From the NCBI RefSeq assembly GCF_002305895.1, contig NZ_CP022203.1, positions 1,156,501-1,220,500 on the forward strand: 64,000 bases of DNA, read 5' to 3'. Positions 19,107 to 27,260 of this stretch are shown here, piece after piece (position 1 is the first letter of the stretch; the number at the start of each line of letters is the position of its first letter). This DNA is from Corallococcus macrosporus DSM 14697 (GTDB taxonomy: Bacteria; Myxococcota; Myxococcia; Myxococcales; Myxococcaceae). Both the position numbers and the translations under genes were made by a program. The notes under the pieces are model-generated. The model did no database searches. It saw nothing but the letters and a program-made list of their open reading frames with translations, and was not told the origin of the DNA.

Positions 19107-20145
19107 GGGAGTCCTCGATTCCTACGGAGAGCCGGAGCAGCCGGTCGGAGATGCCCAGCGCCTCCCGGCGCTCGGCGGGGATGTCAGCGTGGGTCTGCGT
19201 GGTGGGGTAGGTGATGAGCGTCTCCACGCCACCAAGCGACTCGGCGAAGAGACACAGCTTCACGGACGCGAGCACCTGGGGCACCAGGGCCGCGTGGGCG
19301 ACGTTGAAGGACAGCATCCCGCCCACGCCGGGATAGAAGACGCGCTCCACGCCCGGGTGCGCGCGCAGCCAGGCGGCCACCTCGCGCGCGTTGGCCTGGT
19401 GCCGCTCCATGCGCAGCGCCAGCGTCTTCAGCCCGCGAATCACCAGGTACGCGTCCTGCGGGCCCAGGATCGCGCCGATGCCGTTCTGGAGATACGCCAG
19501 CCGTTCACCCAGTGCCGCGTCCTTGACCACCAGGGCCCCGGCGACGACGTCGTTGTGTCCCGCCAGGTACTTCGTGGCGCTGTGGACGACGATGTCCGCG
19601 CCCAGCTCCAGCGGGCGCTGGAGCCAGGGCGTGAGGAAGGTGTTGTCGACGATGAGCAGCACGCCGGCCTCGCGGGCGATGGCCGCCAGCCCGGCGAGGT
19701 CCGCCGTGCGCATCATCGGGTTGGTGGGCGTCTCCACGACGATGGCGCGCGTGTTGGGGCGCAGCGCGTCCTGCACGGCGCCAGGCCGCGAGGTGTCCAC
19801 GAAGGTGCAGGGGACGTGGAGGATGCGGTCCGCCAGCCGGTAGGTGCCGCCGTAGAGGTCCTCGGTGAGGAGGACGTGGTCCCCCGGGCCGAAGAGCTGG
19901 AGGGCGCAGTGCAGCGCGGCCATGCCGGAGCTGAAGGCCAGGCCCCGGCTGCCGCCCTCCAACTGTGCCAGCGCGTCCTCCAAGGCGGAGCGGGTGGGGT
20001 TGCGCGTGCGTGAATAGTCGTAGCCGGTGGACTGGCCGAGCGCGGGGTGCTGGTACGTGGCGGACTGGTAGATGGGGACGGCGACCGCGCCGGTGCTGGG
20101 GTCGCGGCGCACGCCGGCGTGGACGAGGGCGGTGGCGAGTTTCAT
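19045..20145 (-). CDS. Cys/Met metabolism PLP-dependent enzyme (cystathionine gamma-synthase/lyase family), second gene of the operon
   Basis: A 366-residue fold-type I enzyme that starts at ATG 20145 (MKLATALVHAG), 25 bases after the thrA stop. It has YSRTRNPTR (substrate and PLP phosphate contacts), SSGMAA, VDNTF and the PLP lysine K192 in SATKYLAGHND. It is clearly a paralogue of the next gene, so a local duplication with divided roles is likely. ThrA makes homoserine; a gamma-synthase would condense acylated homoserine with cysteine, and a lyase would release homocysteine for methionine. No homoserine acyltransferase lies in the window. A longer open frame upstream runs into thrA and looks non-coding. 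Confidence 0.9.
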   Translation of the reverse strand: MKLATALVHAGVRRDPSTGAVAVPIYQSATYQHPALGQSTGYDYSRTRNPTRSALEDALAQLEGGSRGLAFSSGMAALHCALQLFGPGDHVLLTEDLYGGTYRLADRILHVPCTFVDTSRPGAVQDALRPNTRAIVVETPTNPMMRTADLAGLAAIAREAGVLLIVDNTFLTPWLQRPLELGADIVVHSATKYLAGHNDVVAGALVVKDAALGERLAYLQNGIGAILGPQDAYLVIRGLKTLALRMERHQANAREVAAWLRAHPGVERVFYPGVGGMLSFNVAHAALVPQVLASVKLCLFAESLGGVETLITYPTTQTHADIPAERREALGISDRLLRLSVGIEDSHDIIDDLAHALRDPSAAHGA

Positions 20146-20170
20146 GAGAGGAGCCCTTGGGGTGACGCGC

Positions 20171-22666
20171 TCAACGGCCGCGCAGGGTCTGGGAGATCTT
20201 GAGGATGTCCGCCAGCACGCCGGACGCGGTGACGGCGCCGCCCGCGCCCGCGCCCCGGACGGTGAGCGGGAAGTCGCTGTGGCGGGTGGTGGTGAAGGAC
20301 ACGAAGGACTCGGAGCCGCGGAGGTCCGCCGCGGGGTGGCCCGCCTCGACGCCCACGGTGCCCACGCGGATGACGGGGGTGCCGGTGCCCGCCTTCGACG
20401 GGTCGATGCGCGCCAGGTAGCGCAGCACGGTGCCGGACTGGCGGCAGCGGGCCACGCGCTCCGCGTAGGCCGCGTCCTTCGTGGCGAGCACCTGGAAGAA
20501 CGAGTCCACGGTGGCGCACTCGTCCGTGGTGACGAAGGGCTCCAGCGCCACGTCGGACAGGGACAGGGGCAGGCCCAGCTCCCGGGCGAGGATGAGCGCC
20601 TTGCGCGCCACATCCGTGCCGCTCAGGTCCTCGCGAGGGTCGGGCTCCGTGTAGCCGCGCTCCCGGGCGGCGCGGACGGCCCGGGACAGGGGTACGCCGG
20701 CCGTCAGCTCGTTGCAGATGAAGCCCAGGCTGCCGGACAGGGACGCGGTGATGAGGCGCACGCTGTCTCCGGTGCGCACCAGGTTCGCCAGCGTGTCGAT
20801 GACGGGCAGGCTGGCGGCCACCGTCGTCTCGTAGTGGTACGCGACGTGGTTGCGCCGCGCCGTGTCCACCAGGGCCTCGCGGGCCTCCCATGGCAGCGCC
20901 AGCGGCTTCTTGTTGGCCGCCACCACGTGGATGCCACGCGTGAAGGCCTCCGTGTAGAGCGTCTCCAGCCCGCCCGCCGCGGTGCAGTCCACCAGGATGG
21001 GCACGGGCAGCCGCCGGAGCGCGTCCAGCAGGGGCACCAGCGTGCGCGCCTCGGGGGCCTCGGGCGCCACGCCTTCCAGGCGCGCCTCCAGGCCGTCCAG
21101 CGAAAGGCCCGAGGCGTCGAAGAGCGCGCGCCGGCTGTCGGCCAGCCCCACGACGCGCAGCGCGATGCCGTGCCTGTCCTTCAGCAGCGCCTGCTGCGCG
21201 CGGAGCTGGGCCAGCAACTGCCCGCCCACGGTGCCCCGGCCCAGGACGAACAGGCTCACCTGCTGGTGGGCCAGGTTGAAGGCCGCGTGCGTGGTGCGCG
21301 CGGCGATGGCGGTGTCCGCCGCGTCGACGACGCACGACAGGGAGCGGGAGCTGGCGCCCTGGGCGCTGGCGCGCACGTTGACGCCCACCGCGCCCAGCGC
21401 GCTGAAGAAGCGCCCTGCCACGTTGACGCCATGGCCCATGGCTTCCGCCACCAGCGTCAGCAGCGTCACCGGCTGGCGGACCTCCAGCGGCTCCACCTCG
21501 TGGCGGGACAGCTCCTGCGCCAGCTCGGAGGCGAGCACGGAGCGCGCGCGCTCCGCGTCCGGCCGGGGGACGACGACGGCCAGCGACTGGCCATTGGCGG
21601 ACTGCGCGGTCATCCACACGGTGACGCGCGCCTCGCGCAGCGCGGCCAGCACGCGCTCGCCGAGCTGGAACTGGTCGGACAGCTTGCGCACCTCGACGCC
21701 CAGCAGCGCCAGGTCCTCGCGCGTCGCGATGCAGGCGGGCCGCTGGCCGTCGCGCGAGCCGATGGCGTCGATGAGCGTGCCCGGGTGCTCCGGCGCCATG
21801 GTGTTGCGGATGCGCAGGGAGATGCCGGACTCGATGAGGGGAATCATCGTGCGCGGGTGCAGCATGCGGGCGCCCACCGCCGCCAGCTCCAGGCCCTCGC
21901 CGTGGGTGAGGTGCGCCACGGGGTAGGCGTCCGCCACCAGGTCCGGGTCCGCGGTGTGCAGGCCCAGCACGTCCGTCCACACCGTGACCTCCGACGCGCC
22001 CAGGCCCTGGGCCACCAGCGCGGCGGTGTAGTCGGAGCCGTTGCGGCCCAGCGTGGTGGTGCGCCCATCCTCCGTGGCGGCGATGAAGCCGGGGAGGACG
22101 GGCACCTCGGCGCCCCACGTCTCGCGCGCGGCCTGGAGCCGCTCCCGGGTCCGCGTCAGGTCCACCCGCGCCGCGCCGAAGCGGTCATCCGTCACCAGGA
22201 GCCGCCGCGCGTCGCGGAAGGCCGCGGGCGTGCCATGGGCGGTGAGCAGCTCCGCGAGGAGCGTGGCGGACACCTGCTCGCCAAAGGACAGCACCCGGTC
22301 GCGCGTGGGCGCGGAGCACTCCCGCGTGAGGGAGATGCCCTGGAGCAACTGCCGCAGTGGCGCGAGCAGGCCGTCGACGCGCTCTCCCAGCTCGGAGGCC
22401 TGGCCGGGCGCGAGCGCCGCGACGTTGGCCTTCGCCAGGTCGGCGATGCGCGTGGCCACCGCGAGCGCGTCCTCCAGCTCACCCGCGGTGGCGTGGCTGG
22501 CCGCGTCCAGCAGCCAGTCCGTGGTGTCGCCCATCGCGGAGACGACCACCGCCAGCGGGCCTCGCCGCGCGTGCCTTCCAATCAACTCGACGACCTGGTG
22601 GAGCCGCCTGGGCGAGCCCACGGACGTGCCACCAAACTTCATCACCTGCAGGGACGTGCTGCGCAT
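20171..22666 (-). CDS. thrA: Bifunctional aspartate kinase / homoserine dehydrogenase I
   Basis: An 831-residue fusion that catalyses the first and third steps from aspartate to homoserine, the precursor of threonine and methionine. The aspartokinase half begins MKFGGTSVG near residues 9-17. A central ACT regulatory region spans about 310-460. The homoserine dehydrogenase half carries the nucleotide motif LFVLGRGTVGGQL near 470 and VAANKKPLA near 590. The length matches E. coli ThrA (820). ATG 22666 is preferred; an upstream in-frame start adds 16 basic residues without family support. It heads an operon with two transsulfuration enzymes, not thrB-thrC, so flux seems directed to methionine. 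Confidence 0.95.
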   Translation of the reverse strand: MRSTSLQVMKFGGTSVGSPRRLHQVVELIGRHARRGPLAVVVSAMGDTTDWLLDAASHATAGELEDALAVATRIADLAKANVAALAPGQASELGERVDGLLAPLRQLLQGISLTRECSAPTRDRVLSFGEQVSATLLAELLTAHGTPAAFRDARRLLVTDDRFGAARVDLTRTRERLQAARETWGAEVPVLPGFIAATEDGRTTTLGRNGSDYTAALVAQGLGASEVTVWTDVLGLHTADPDLVADAYPVAHLTHGEGLELAAVGARMLHPRTMIPLIESGISLRIRNTMAPEHPGTLIDAIGSRDGQRPACIATREDLALLGVEVRKLSDQFQLGERVLAALREARVTVWMTAQSANGQSLAVVVPRPDAERARSVLASELAQELSRHEVEPLEVRQPVTLLTLVAEAMGHGVNVAGRFFSALGAVGVNVRASAQGASSRSLSCVVDAADTAIAARTTHAAFNLAHQQVSLFVLGRGTVGGQLLAQLRAQQALLKDRHGIALRVVGLADSRRALFDASGLSLDGLEARLEGVAPEAPEARTLVPLLDALRRLPVPILVDCTAAGGLETLYTEAFTRGIHVVAANKKPLALPWEAREALVDTARRNHVAYHYETTVAASLPVIDTLANLVRTGDSVRLITASLSGSLGFICNELTAGVPLSRAVRAARERGYTEPDPREDLSGTDVARKALILARELGLPLSLSDVALEPFVTTDECATVDSFFQVLATKDAAYAERVARCRQSGTVLRYLARIDPSKAGTGTPVIRVGTVGVEAGHPAADLRGSESFVSFTTTRHSDFPLTVRGAGAGGAVTASGVLADILKISQTLRGR

Positions 22667-22909
22667 CGGGGAACCTCGAAGGGACGGGCGGACGTGTCGC
22701 CGCGAGCCGGACACACGCCGGCCAGACGCGGCGCGCGAGCGCCCACGGGGAAGGGGAAGCGCGGTGTCGGGAGTTGGAGCCCTGGCGGACTAGTGCCCGC
22801 CGCCGGGCCAGCGCATTCGATGCGCGGCGACGACGCGACGGAGCACGGACGGCACGTCAGCGGTGGTCAACGGTGCGGAGCAGGTGGATGGAACCACGGG
22901 GGCCCTCTC

Positions 22910-23131
22910 TCACCGAAGCGGGAGGATGCCCTCCGGCCTCGGACGCTTGGATTGCCCGGGGAGCCACTGCTCCTCGAGCCGCATCGTTTGGACACCTTGG
23001 AGGTCCGACCCCAGGTTGTCGGGCCACCGCGCGAGGCGGAGGCCGCTCTGGATGCTGCGGACGAAATAAGCGTGGACCCCCATGTCTGTCAATGCCTCGC
23101 GTGGCTCCGCTTCCGTCACGACACCTTCCAT
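22910..23131 (-). CDS. Doubtful 73-codon hypothetical ORF
   Basis: The frame encodes 73 residues with a plausible amino-acid mix (for example MGVHAYFVRSIQSGLRLARW), but it has no recognisable domain, no good Shine-Dalgarno sequence before ATG 23131 and no strong third-position GC. It could be a small gene, a remnant of a larger one, or chance. I include it because nothing else explains this stretch. Confidence 0.25.
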   Translation of the reverse strand: MEGVVTEAEPREALTDMGVHAYFVRSIQSGLRLARWPDNLGSDLQGVQTMRLEEQWLPGQSKRPRPEGILPLR

Positions 23132-23181
23132 TCACGTCAGGATTTGATGGGAATGCCCGGTGCCCGGGGCGGATGCCGGCG

Positions 23182-23193
23182 TCAACACGTTGA
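23182..23193. promoter_or_regulatory. Dyad TCAAC-AC-GTTGA before the sigma factor gene
   Basis: A perfect 5-bp inverted repeat with a 2-base centre, 48 bases before the GTG start of the ECF sigma gene. It could be an operator or part of a promoter; there is no direct evidence for either. Confidence 0.25.
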
Positions 23194-23241
23194 AAACAGG
23201 CGCCGGGGATGTGCAGATGATGGGTGGGAAAGGAGCACGGC

Positions 23242-23838
23242 GTGACGGAGACCGGGGCGCTGAATGACGAGGTGGTGCGTGCGTTGGTGGACAACCATCG
23301 CCAGTTCCTCGCCTTCGTGGAGCGGCGCGTGGGCAGCCGCGCCATCGCGGAGGAGATTCTCCAGGCGGCGTTCGTGAGGACGCTGGAGAAGGGCGGCGCG
23401 CTGGAGGAGGGCGAGGGCGCGGTGGCGTGGTTCTACCGGCTGCTGCGCAACGCGCTGGTGGACCACTACCGGCGCCAGGCGGCCGAGGGACGCGCGCTGG
23501 AGCGCGAGGCGCGGGAATCCGTGGTGGCCACCGAGGACCCGGAGCTGAAGCAGGCCGTCTGCGCGTGTGTGGGCGAGCTGCTGCCCACGTTGAAGCCGGA
23601 GTACGCGGACATCCTGCGGCGCGTGGACCTGGAGGAGCGCGGCGTCCCGGACGTGGCGCGCGAGGACGGCATCACCGCGAACAACGCGGGCGTGCGGCTT
23701 TACCGAGCCCGGCAGGCGCTGAAGAAGCAACTGGAGCGGAGCTGCGGCACCTGCGCCTCGCATGGGTGTCTGGACTGCTCCTGCAAGTCGCCCCGCCAGG
23801 CAGCCGGGCCCACTGGCCCCGGGGCGCCCGTCGCCTGA
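23242..23838 (+). CDS. ECF sigma factor with metal-binding Cys-rich tail (ECF44/CorE-like)
   Basis: A 198-residue ECF sigma factor. GTG 23242 is chosen because AAAGGAG (23229-23235) lies 6 bases upstream; an earlier in-frame GTG at 23224 has none. Region 2 spans about 12-80 (AIAEEILQAAFVRT, WFYRLLRNALVDHYRR) and region 4 about 110-165. Instead of depending on an anti-sigma gene, it carries a Cys-x-Cys at 107/109 and a C-terminal C-x2-C-x4-C-x2-C-x-C cluster (C168, C171, C176, C179, C181). That layout matches the CorE family first described in M. xanthus, where copper (CorE) or cadmium/zinc (CorE2) binding to the Cys-rich domain switches activity. No anti-sigma gene follows. The metal specificity cannot be read, but copper-handling genes begin about 1.2 kb downstream. 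Confidence 0.85.
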   Translation: MTETGALNDEVVRALVDNHRQFLAFVERRVGSRAIAEEILQAAFVRTLEKGGALEEGEGAVAWFYRLLRNALVDHYRRQAAEGRALEREARESVVATEDPELKQAVCACVGELLPTLKPEYADILRRVDLEERGVPDVAREDGITANNAGVRLYRARQALKKQLERSCGTCASHGCLDCSCKSPRQAAGPTGPGAPVA

Positions 23839-24005
23839 AAGCGCTTGCGCCGGGGCGGAGGGCCTCGTTAACTCCCGCCCAGGTGCCGAGGGGCGCCTGC
23901 CCGAAAAGACGACGTCACCCTCCGCTTCACGCCGCCGTTCGACAGTTCCGATGAGTTCCTTCCACGGCCCACGAACGGGTGAGGGCCGGCGCCAAGGGAC
24001 TTTTC

Positions 24006-24929
24006 ATGCGAACCGTCTCCCTCCACGAATGCAAGGTCCGCGCGTCGCTCCTGCTCAAGGCGCTGGCGTCAGCGGACGCGTCACTCGCGGCGGAGCGGCT
24101 GCGCGTGCTGCCCGGCTTCTCGGGGCTGTCCGTGGGGCAGGTGCTCGCGCGGAAGGACTCGGTGCGGCGCAAGCACGCGCTGGCCGTCATCGCGCATGAG
24201 CAGGGGTATGCCTCCTGGGCCGACCTGAAGCAGGTCCGCGAGGTCGACTTCGAACACCTGCTCGCCCAGGTGGGCGCCGCCCACCTCAACCGCTGGTTCG
24301 CCTCCTACGCGGAGGCCGTGGACTCCCTGCGGGCGCAGGGCGGCTTCCTCTTCCCCTTCCGCGAGCAGTTCTTCGTCTGTGACGCCAGCCTCGTTCAGGC
24401 CCTGGGCGTGGACCCCGCGGACGCGGACTGGGCGCGCACGGGCCGCGACTGGATGTCGCCCGAAGATGGGGCCGCGCAGGCCCGGCTCGCGCGGCGGTTC
24501 ACCCACGCTTCTTCTTCTCCACACACGAGGTCTCCCATGTCCGCAGACGCGCCGTCCCAGGTTTCCGGTCCCCGCTCCCGCCGCGCCGAGCTGAAGCGCT
24601 CCTACAAGGAAGCGCCGCCGCCCATGGGCGTGTACGCCGTGCGCTGCCTGGCCAACGGGAAGGTGCTGGTGGGCGCCAGCGCCAACGTGCAGGGCATGCT
24701 CAACCGCATCCGCTTCGAGCTGTCCACGGGCATGGACCGCCTGCCCGCGCTGCTGGAGGACTGGAGGCGCTACGGCGCGGAGCAGTTCACCTTCGAGGTG
24801 CTCGACGTGCTGAAGCCCTCCGACGAGCCCGTGGTGGCCCCGGAGGAGGAGCTGAAGGTGCTGGAGGCGCTCTGGCTGGACCGGCTCAAGCCGTACGGCG
24901 ACGCGGGCTACAACGTGCGAGGCGGCTGA
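24006..24929 (+). CDS. Fusion of an unnamed N-terminal domain with a GIY-YIG-type nuclease-like domain
   Basis: A 307-residue protein from ATG 24006, with GGGA 8-11 bases upstream. Residues 1-160 hold a helical domain with the segment RRKHALAVIAHEQGYASWADLK, seen in assorted unnamed proteins, and a following alpha/beta part. Residues 207-307 are a GIY-YIG-like domain (MGVYAVRCLANGKVLVGAS, then an N-R-x-R-F segment and ALWLDRLKPYGDAGYNV). The second tyrosine motif is degenerate (VLVG), so nuclease activity is uncertain. The joint (about 160-185) reads like translated spacer, and an internal ATG at 24537 has its own Shine-Dalgarno, so this may be two former genes read as one. Confidence 0.7.
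   Translation: MRTVSLHECKVRASLLLKALASADASLAAERLRVLPGFSGLSVGQVLARKDSVRRKHALAVIAHEQGYASWADLKQVREVDFEHLLAQVGAAHLNRWFASYAEAVDSLRAQGGFLFPFREQFFVCDASLVQALGVDPADADWARTGRDWMSPEDGAAQARLARRFTHASSSPHTRSPMSADAPSQVSGPRSRRAELKRSYKEAPPPMGVYAVRCLANGKVLVGASANVQGMLNRIRFELSTGMDRLPALLEDWRRYGAEQFTFEVLDVLKPSDEPVVAPEEELKVLEALWLDRLKPYGDAGYNVRGG
24527..24530 (+). promoter_or_regulatory. Internal Shine-Dalgarno GAGG for a possible restart at ATG 24537
   Basis: GAGG lies 6 bases before an in-frame ATG that would begin MSADAPSQ and give a free-standing GIY-YIG protein of 131 residues. The spacing is ideal for initiation, so both a long and a short product may be made. Confidence 0.4.
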
Positions 24930-24973
24930 GGCCGGTCGCCTGCTTGCCCCCCACGGCGCAAGGACCTGGGGCT

Positions 24974-24988
24974 GTGGCAACTTGCCAC
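24974..24988. promoter_or_regulatory. 15-base palindrome upstream of the MbnP/MbnH pair
   Basis: GTGGCAA-C-TTGCCAC is a perfect 7-bp inverted repeat around one base, 60 bases upstream of the MbnP start. The size and place suit an operator for a dimeric regulator; the regulator is unknown. It could also fold as a very tight hairpin, which is less likely with one central base. Confidence 0.45.
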
Positions 24989-25048
24989 GTTTCCGGCATG
25001 GCGGGATTGGGTTAGGCCAAGGCAGGCTTTATTCCACGGGAGTCCGCC

Positions 25049-25918
25049 ATGGTGTCCGCTCGTCGCCTTGCCTTTCGTTCTCTTCCATTCGCGCTGCTCG
25101 GTGTCCTGGGCTGTGGCGATGAAGAGGAGACGCGCATGGAAGTCGCCATCCCCTTCGAGGCCCGGGTGGGCGGCGAGCCCTTCGCATGTGGCCGCTCCTA
25201 TGCCGGGGTGGGGACGACGGGGACCACGTACGAGCCCCTGGACTTCCGGGTGTTCATCCACGACGTCCGGCTCGTCACGGCGGGAGGCGCGGAGGTCCCG
25301 CTGCAGTTGACGCAGGACGGGCGCTGGCAGCACGAGGGCACGGCGCTGCTCGACTTCGCGGACAAGTCGGGGCAGTGCACCCAGGGGACGCAGGCAACGA
25401 ACCTGCGCATCACCGGCACGGCGCCCCAGGGCGACTACACGGGCCTGCGCTTCAAGCTGGGCGTGCCGGAGACGCAGAACCACCTGGATGTGTCCACGGC
25501 GCCCTCGCCGCTGAATGACACGAGCCTCTACTGGAGCTGGCGCTCGGGCTATCTCTTCGCGCGCATCGAGGGGCAGACGACGGGGTTGCCGGAGGGGCAC
25601 TTCATGCACCTGGGGAGCACGGACTGTGCACCGCCGCCGGAGGGCCAGACGAACGGCACCGCGGGGTGTACGTTCGGCAACCGCCCGGAGGTGGCCCTGG
25701 ACTCGCTCGACCTGGAGACTGGCAAGGTGGTGCTGGATTTGGGGGCGCTCTTCGCGGGCTCGAACCTGGATGAGAACGCGGTGGTGGAGAACACCGCCGT
25801 GGGCTGCATGTCGCAGCAGACGGACCCGGACTGCGCGCCCCTGTTCAGCCGGATGGGGCTGACGCACCGGAGCCAGGAGGGGGCGCCGGGGCCCCAGGCG
25901 TTCATCAAGGCGGAGTAG
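25049..25918 (+). CDS. MbnP-family copper-binding lipoprotein (TIGR04052 type)
   Basis: A 289-residue exported lipoprotein, with signal peptide and lipobox LGVLGC ending at Cys22. It has the family beginning (MEVAIPFEARVGGEPFACG), a Y-x-P-L-D-F-R-V-F-I-HDVRL strand, a conserved WSWRSGY block and paired cysteines (FACG, GQCTQG, TDCAPP, AGCTFG, GCMSQQTDPDC). MbnP proteins bind copper; in the methanotroph system a tryptophan of MbnP is oxidised to kynurenine by the di-heme partner MbnH, creating a tight copper site. No methanobactin genes are present, so here it serves another copper task. The partner gene starts 12 bases downstream, and a palindrome lies upstream. Confidence 0.88.
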   Translation: MVSARRLAFRSLPFALLGVLGCGDEEETRMEVAIPFEARVGGEPFACGRSYAGVGTTGTTYEPLDFRVFIHDVRLVTAGGAEVPLQLTQDGRWQHEGTALLDFADKSGQCTQGTQATNLRITGTAPQGDYTGLRFKLGVPETQNHLDVSTAPSPLNDTSLYWSWRSGYLFARIEGQTTGLPEGHFMHLGSTDCAPPPEGQTNGTAGCTFGNRPEVALDSLDLETGKVVLDLGALFAGSNLDENAVVENTAVGCMSQQTDPDCAPLFSRMGLTHRSQEGAPGPQAFIKAE

Positions 25919-25930
25919 GAGGGGGATGTC

Positions 25931-27070
25931 ATGGCGTGGCGCGTGGGAAGACGAGCAGGCGTGCTGGCGGTGCTGGCCGGGCTGGGCGCGGGGTGCGGCG
26001 ACAAGGGGGGCGAGGCGGAGACCTACGCGTGGAAGCTGCCCGCGGGGTTCCCCACGCCGAAGGTGCCCGCGGACAACCCGATGACGGAGGCGAAGGTGCA
26101 GTTGGGCCGGAGGCTCTTCTTCGACGTGCGCCTGTCCCGCAACGAGACGCAATCCTGCGCGTCCTGCCATGACCCGGCGCGAGCCTTCACCGAGCCGCTG
26201 GTGACGTCCCAGGGCAGCACGGGCGAGACGCACCGCCGCAACTCCCAGGGGCTGGCCAACGTCGCCTATGCCACGAGCCTCACCTGGGCGAACCCCTCGC
26301 TCACGACGCTGGAGGCGCAGGCGTTGGTGCCCCTGTTCGGCAAGGAGCCGGTGGAGCTGGGCTTCGGCGACAGGGAAGAGGAGTTGCTCGCGCGGCTTCG
26401 CGCGGTCCCTGCACTGGAGGCGGAGTTCCGGAGCGCGTTTCCGGAGGCCGTGGAGCCCGTGTCCGTGGCCACGCTGACGCGCGCGCTGGCGTCGTTCCAG
26501 CGCAGCCTCATCTCCGGCAACTCCCCGTACGACCGCTACGTGTATGGCGAGGAAGTGGAGGCGATGACGCGGCAGCAGAAGCGCGGCATGGAGTTGTTCT
26601 TCTCGGAGCGGCTGGAGTGCGACCACTGCCACTCTGGCTTCAACTTCCAGGACGCCACGGTGCACGAGGCGACGTTCGAGCCCATCCTGCCCTTCCACAA
26701 CACGGGCCTCTACAACGAGGACGGCCAGGGCACGTACCCGGCCAAGGACCCGGGCCTCATCGAGCTGACGGGCCGCCCCGAGGACATGGGGCGCTTCCGC
26801 GCGCCGTCCCTGCGCAACGTGGCCGTCACCGCGCCGTACATGCATGACGGCAGCCTGGCCACGCTGTCGGACGTGCTGGACCACTACGCGGCGGGTGGGC
26901 ACGCGCGGCTGGCGAATGGCGGCGAGGCCAGCCCGCTCCAGAGTGGCTTCGTGCGAGGCTTCACGCTGACCGCGCAGGAGAAGGAAGACGTCCTGGCGTT
27001 CCTCGAATCGCTCACCGACACGGACTTCCTGACGGACCCGCGCTTCTCGGACCCGTTCGCCGCGCCGTGA
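25931..27070 (+). CDS. MbnH-family di-heme enzyme (MXAN_0977 family)
   Basis: A 379-residue exported di-heme c-type protein of the bacterial cytochrome c peroxidase superfamily, subfamily MbnH. The signal/lipobox is GLGAGC (Cys22). Heme motifs CASCH at 76-80 and CDHCH at 230-234 are both intact. Other family blocks are LGRRLFFD, ALASFQRSLISG, FRAPSLRNVAVTAPYMHDGS and DVLDHYAAGG. Known members use a bis-Fe(IV) state to modify the partner MbnP. It is co-transcribed with the MbnP gene (12-base gap with a GGAGGGGG ribosome binding site). I recall the TIGR04039 family being named after the M. xanthus locus MXAN_0977, so this is probably its orthologue. Confidence 0.9.
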   Translation: MAWRVGRRAGVLAVLAGLGAGCGDKGGEAETYAWKLPAGFPTPKVPADNPMTEAKVQLGRRLFFDVRLSRNETQSCASCHDPARAFTEPLVTSQGSTGETHRRNSQGLANVAYATSLTWANPSLTTLEAQALVPLFGKEPVELGFGDREEELLARLRAVPALEAEFRSAFPEAVEPVSVATLTRALASFQRSLISGNSPYDRYVYGEEVEAMTRQQKRGMELFFSERLECDHCHSGFNFQDATVHEATFEPILPFHNTGLYNEDGQGTYPAKDPGLIELTGRPEDMGRFRAPSLRNVAVTAPYMHDGSLATLSDVLDHYAAGGHARLANGGEASPLQSGFVRGFTLTAQEKEDVLAFLESLTDTDFLTDPRFSDPFAAP

Positions 27071-27082
27071 ACCTCGCGGGGC

Positions 27083-27245
27083 TCACGGCGGGGCCGTTGG
27101 CGCCCTGGCGGTGAGGAACGGCGCGTCCGTCAGGGTGTGGAGGAAGGCGATGATGGCGTCTTCCTCTGCGTCCTGCAGCGGCAGTCCGGGCGCCGGGCCT
27201 TCGCGAAGGAAGGCGGCGTTTTGTCGCGCGGCAAGATGTCATTGC
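27083..27245 (-). pseudogene. Remnant of the C-terminus of a second di-heme peroxidase-like gene
   Basis: On the minus strand the end of a cytochrome c peroxidase/MbnH-like protein can be read: LPLQDAEEDAIIAFLHTLTD followed by APFLTARAP and a stop at 27083-27085. It matches the style of the tail of the neighbouring MbnH (EKEDVLAFLESLTDTDFLTD). Upstream the frame soon meets a stop (TGA), and a neighbouring frame reads CNDILPRDKT, as if a frameshift broke the gene. No heme motif or start remains. It looks like the stump of a lost paralogue that was convergent with the MbnP/MbnH genes. Confidence 0.55.
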
Positions 27246-27260
27246 ACGCGGTGCGCGCCG

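Larger units (their letters stand above)
22667..23241. other. Intergenic region between divergent thrA and the sigma factor
   Basis: This 575-base stretch carries the promoters of two divergent genes. I found no riboswitch I can name. It contains a minus-strand frame at 22910-23131 (listed separately) and a 12-base dyad at 23182-23193. Codon character is weak and visually less GC-rich than in neighbouring genes, especially around 22970-23160, as expected for non-coding DNA or a decayed gene. Confidence 0.5.

Noticed and set aside
20072-23245. 1057-codon plus-strand frame opposite thrA and the PLP genes
   Set aside because: It covers three well-supported minus-strand genes and their spacers and shows only low-complexity Arg/Gly/Gln sequence.
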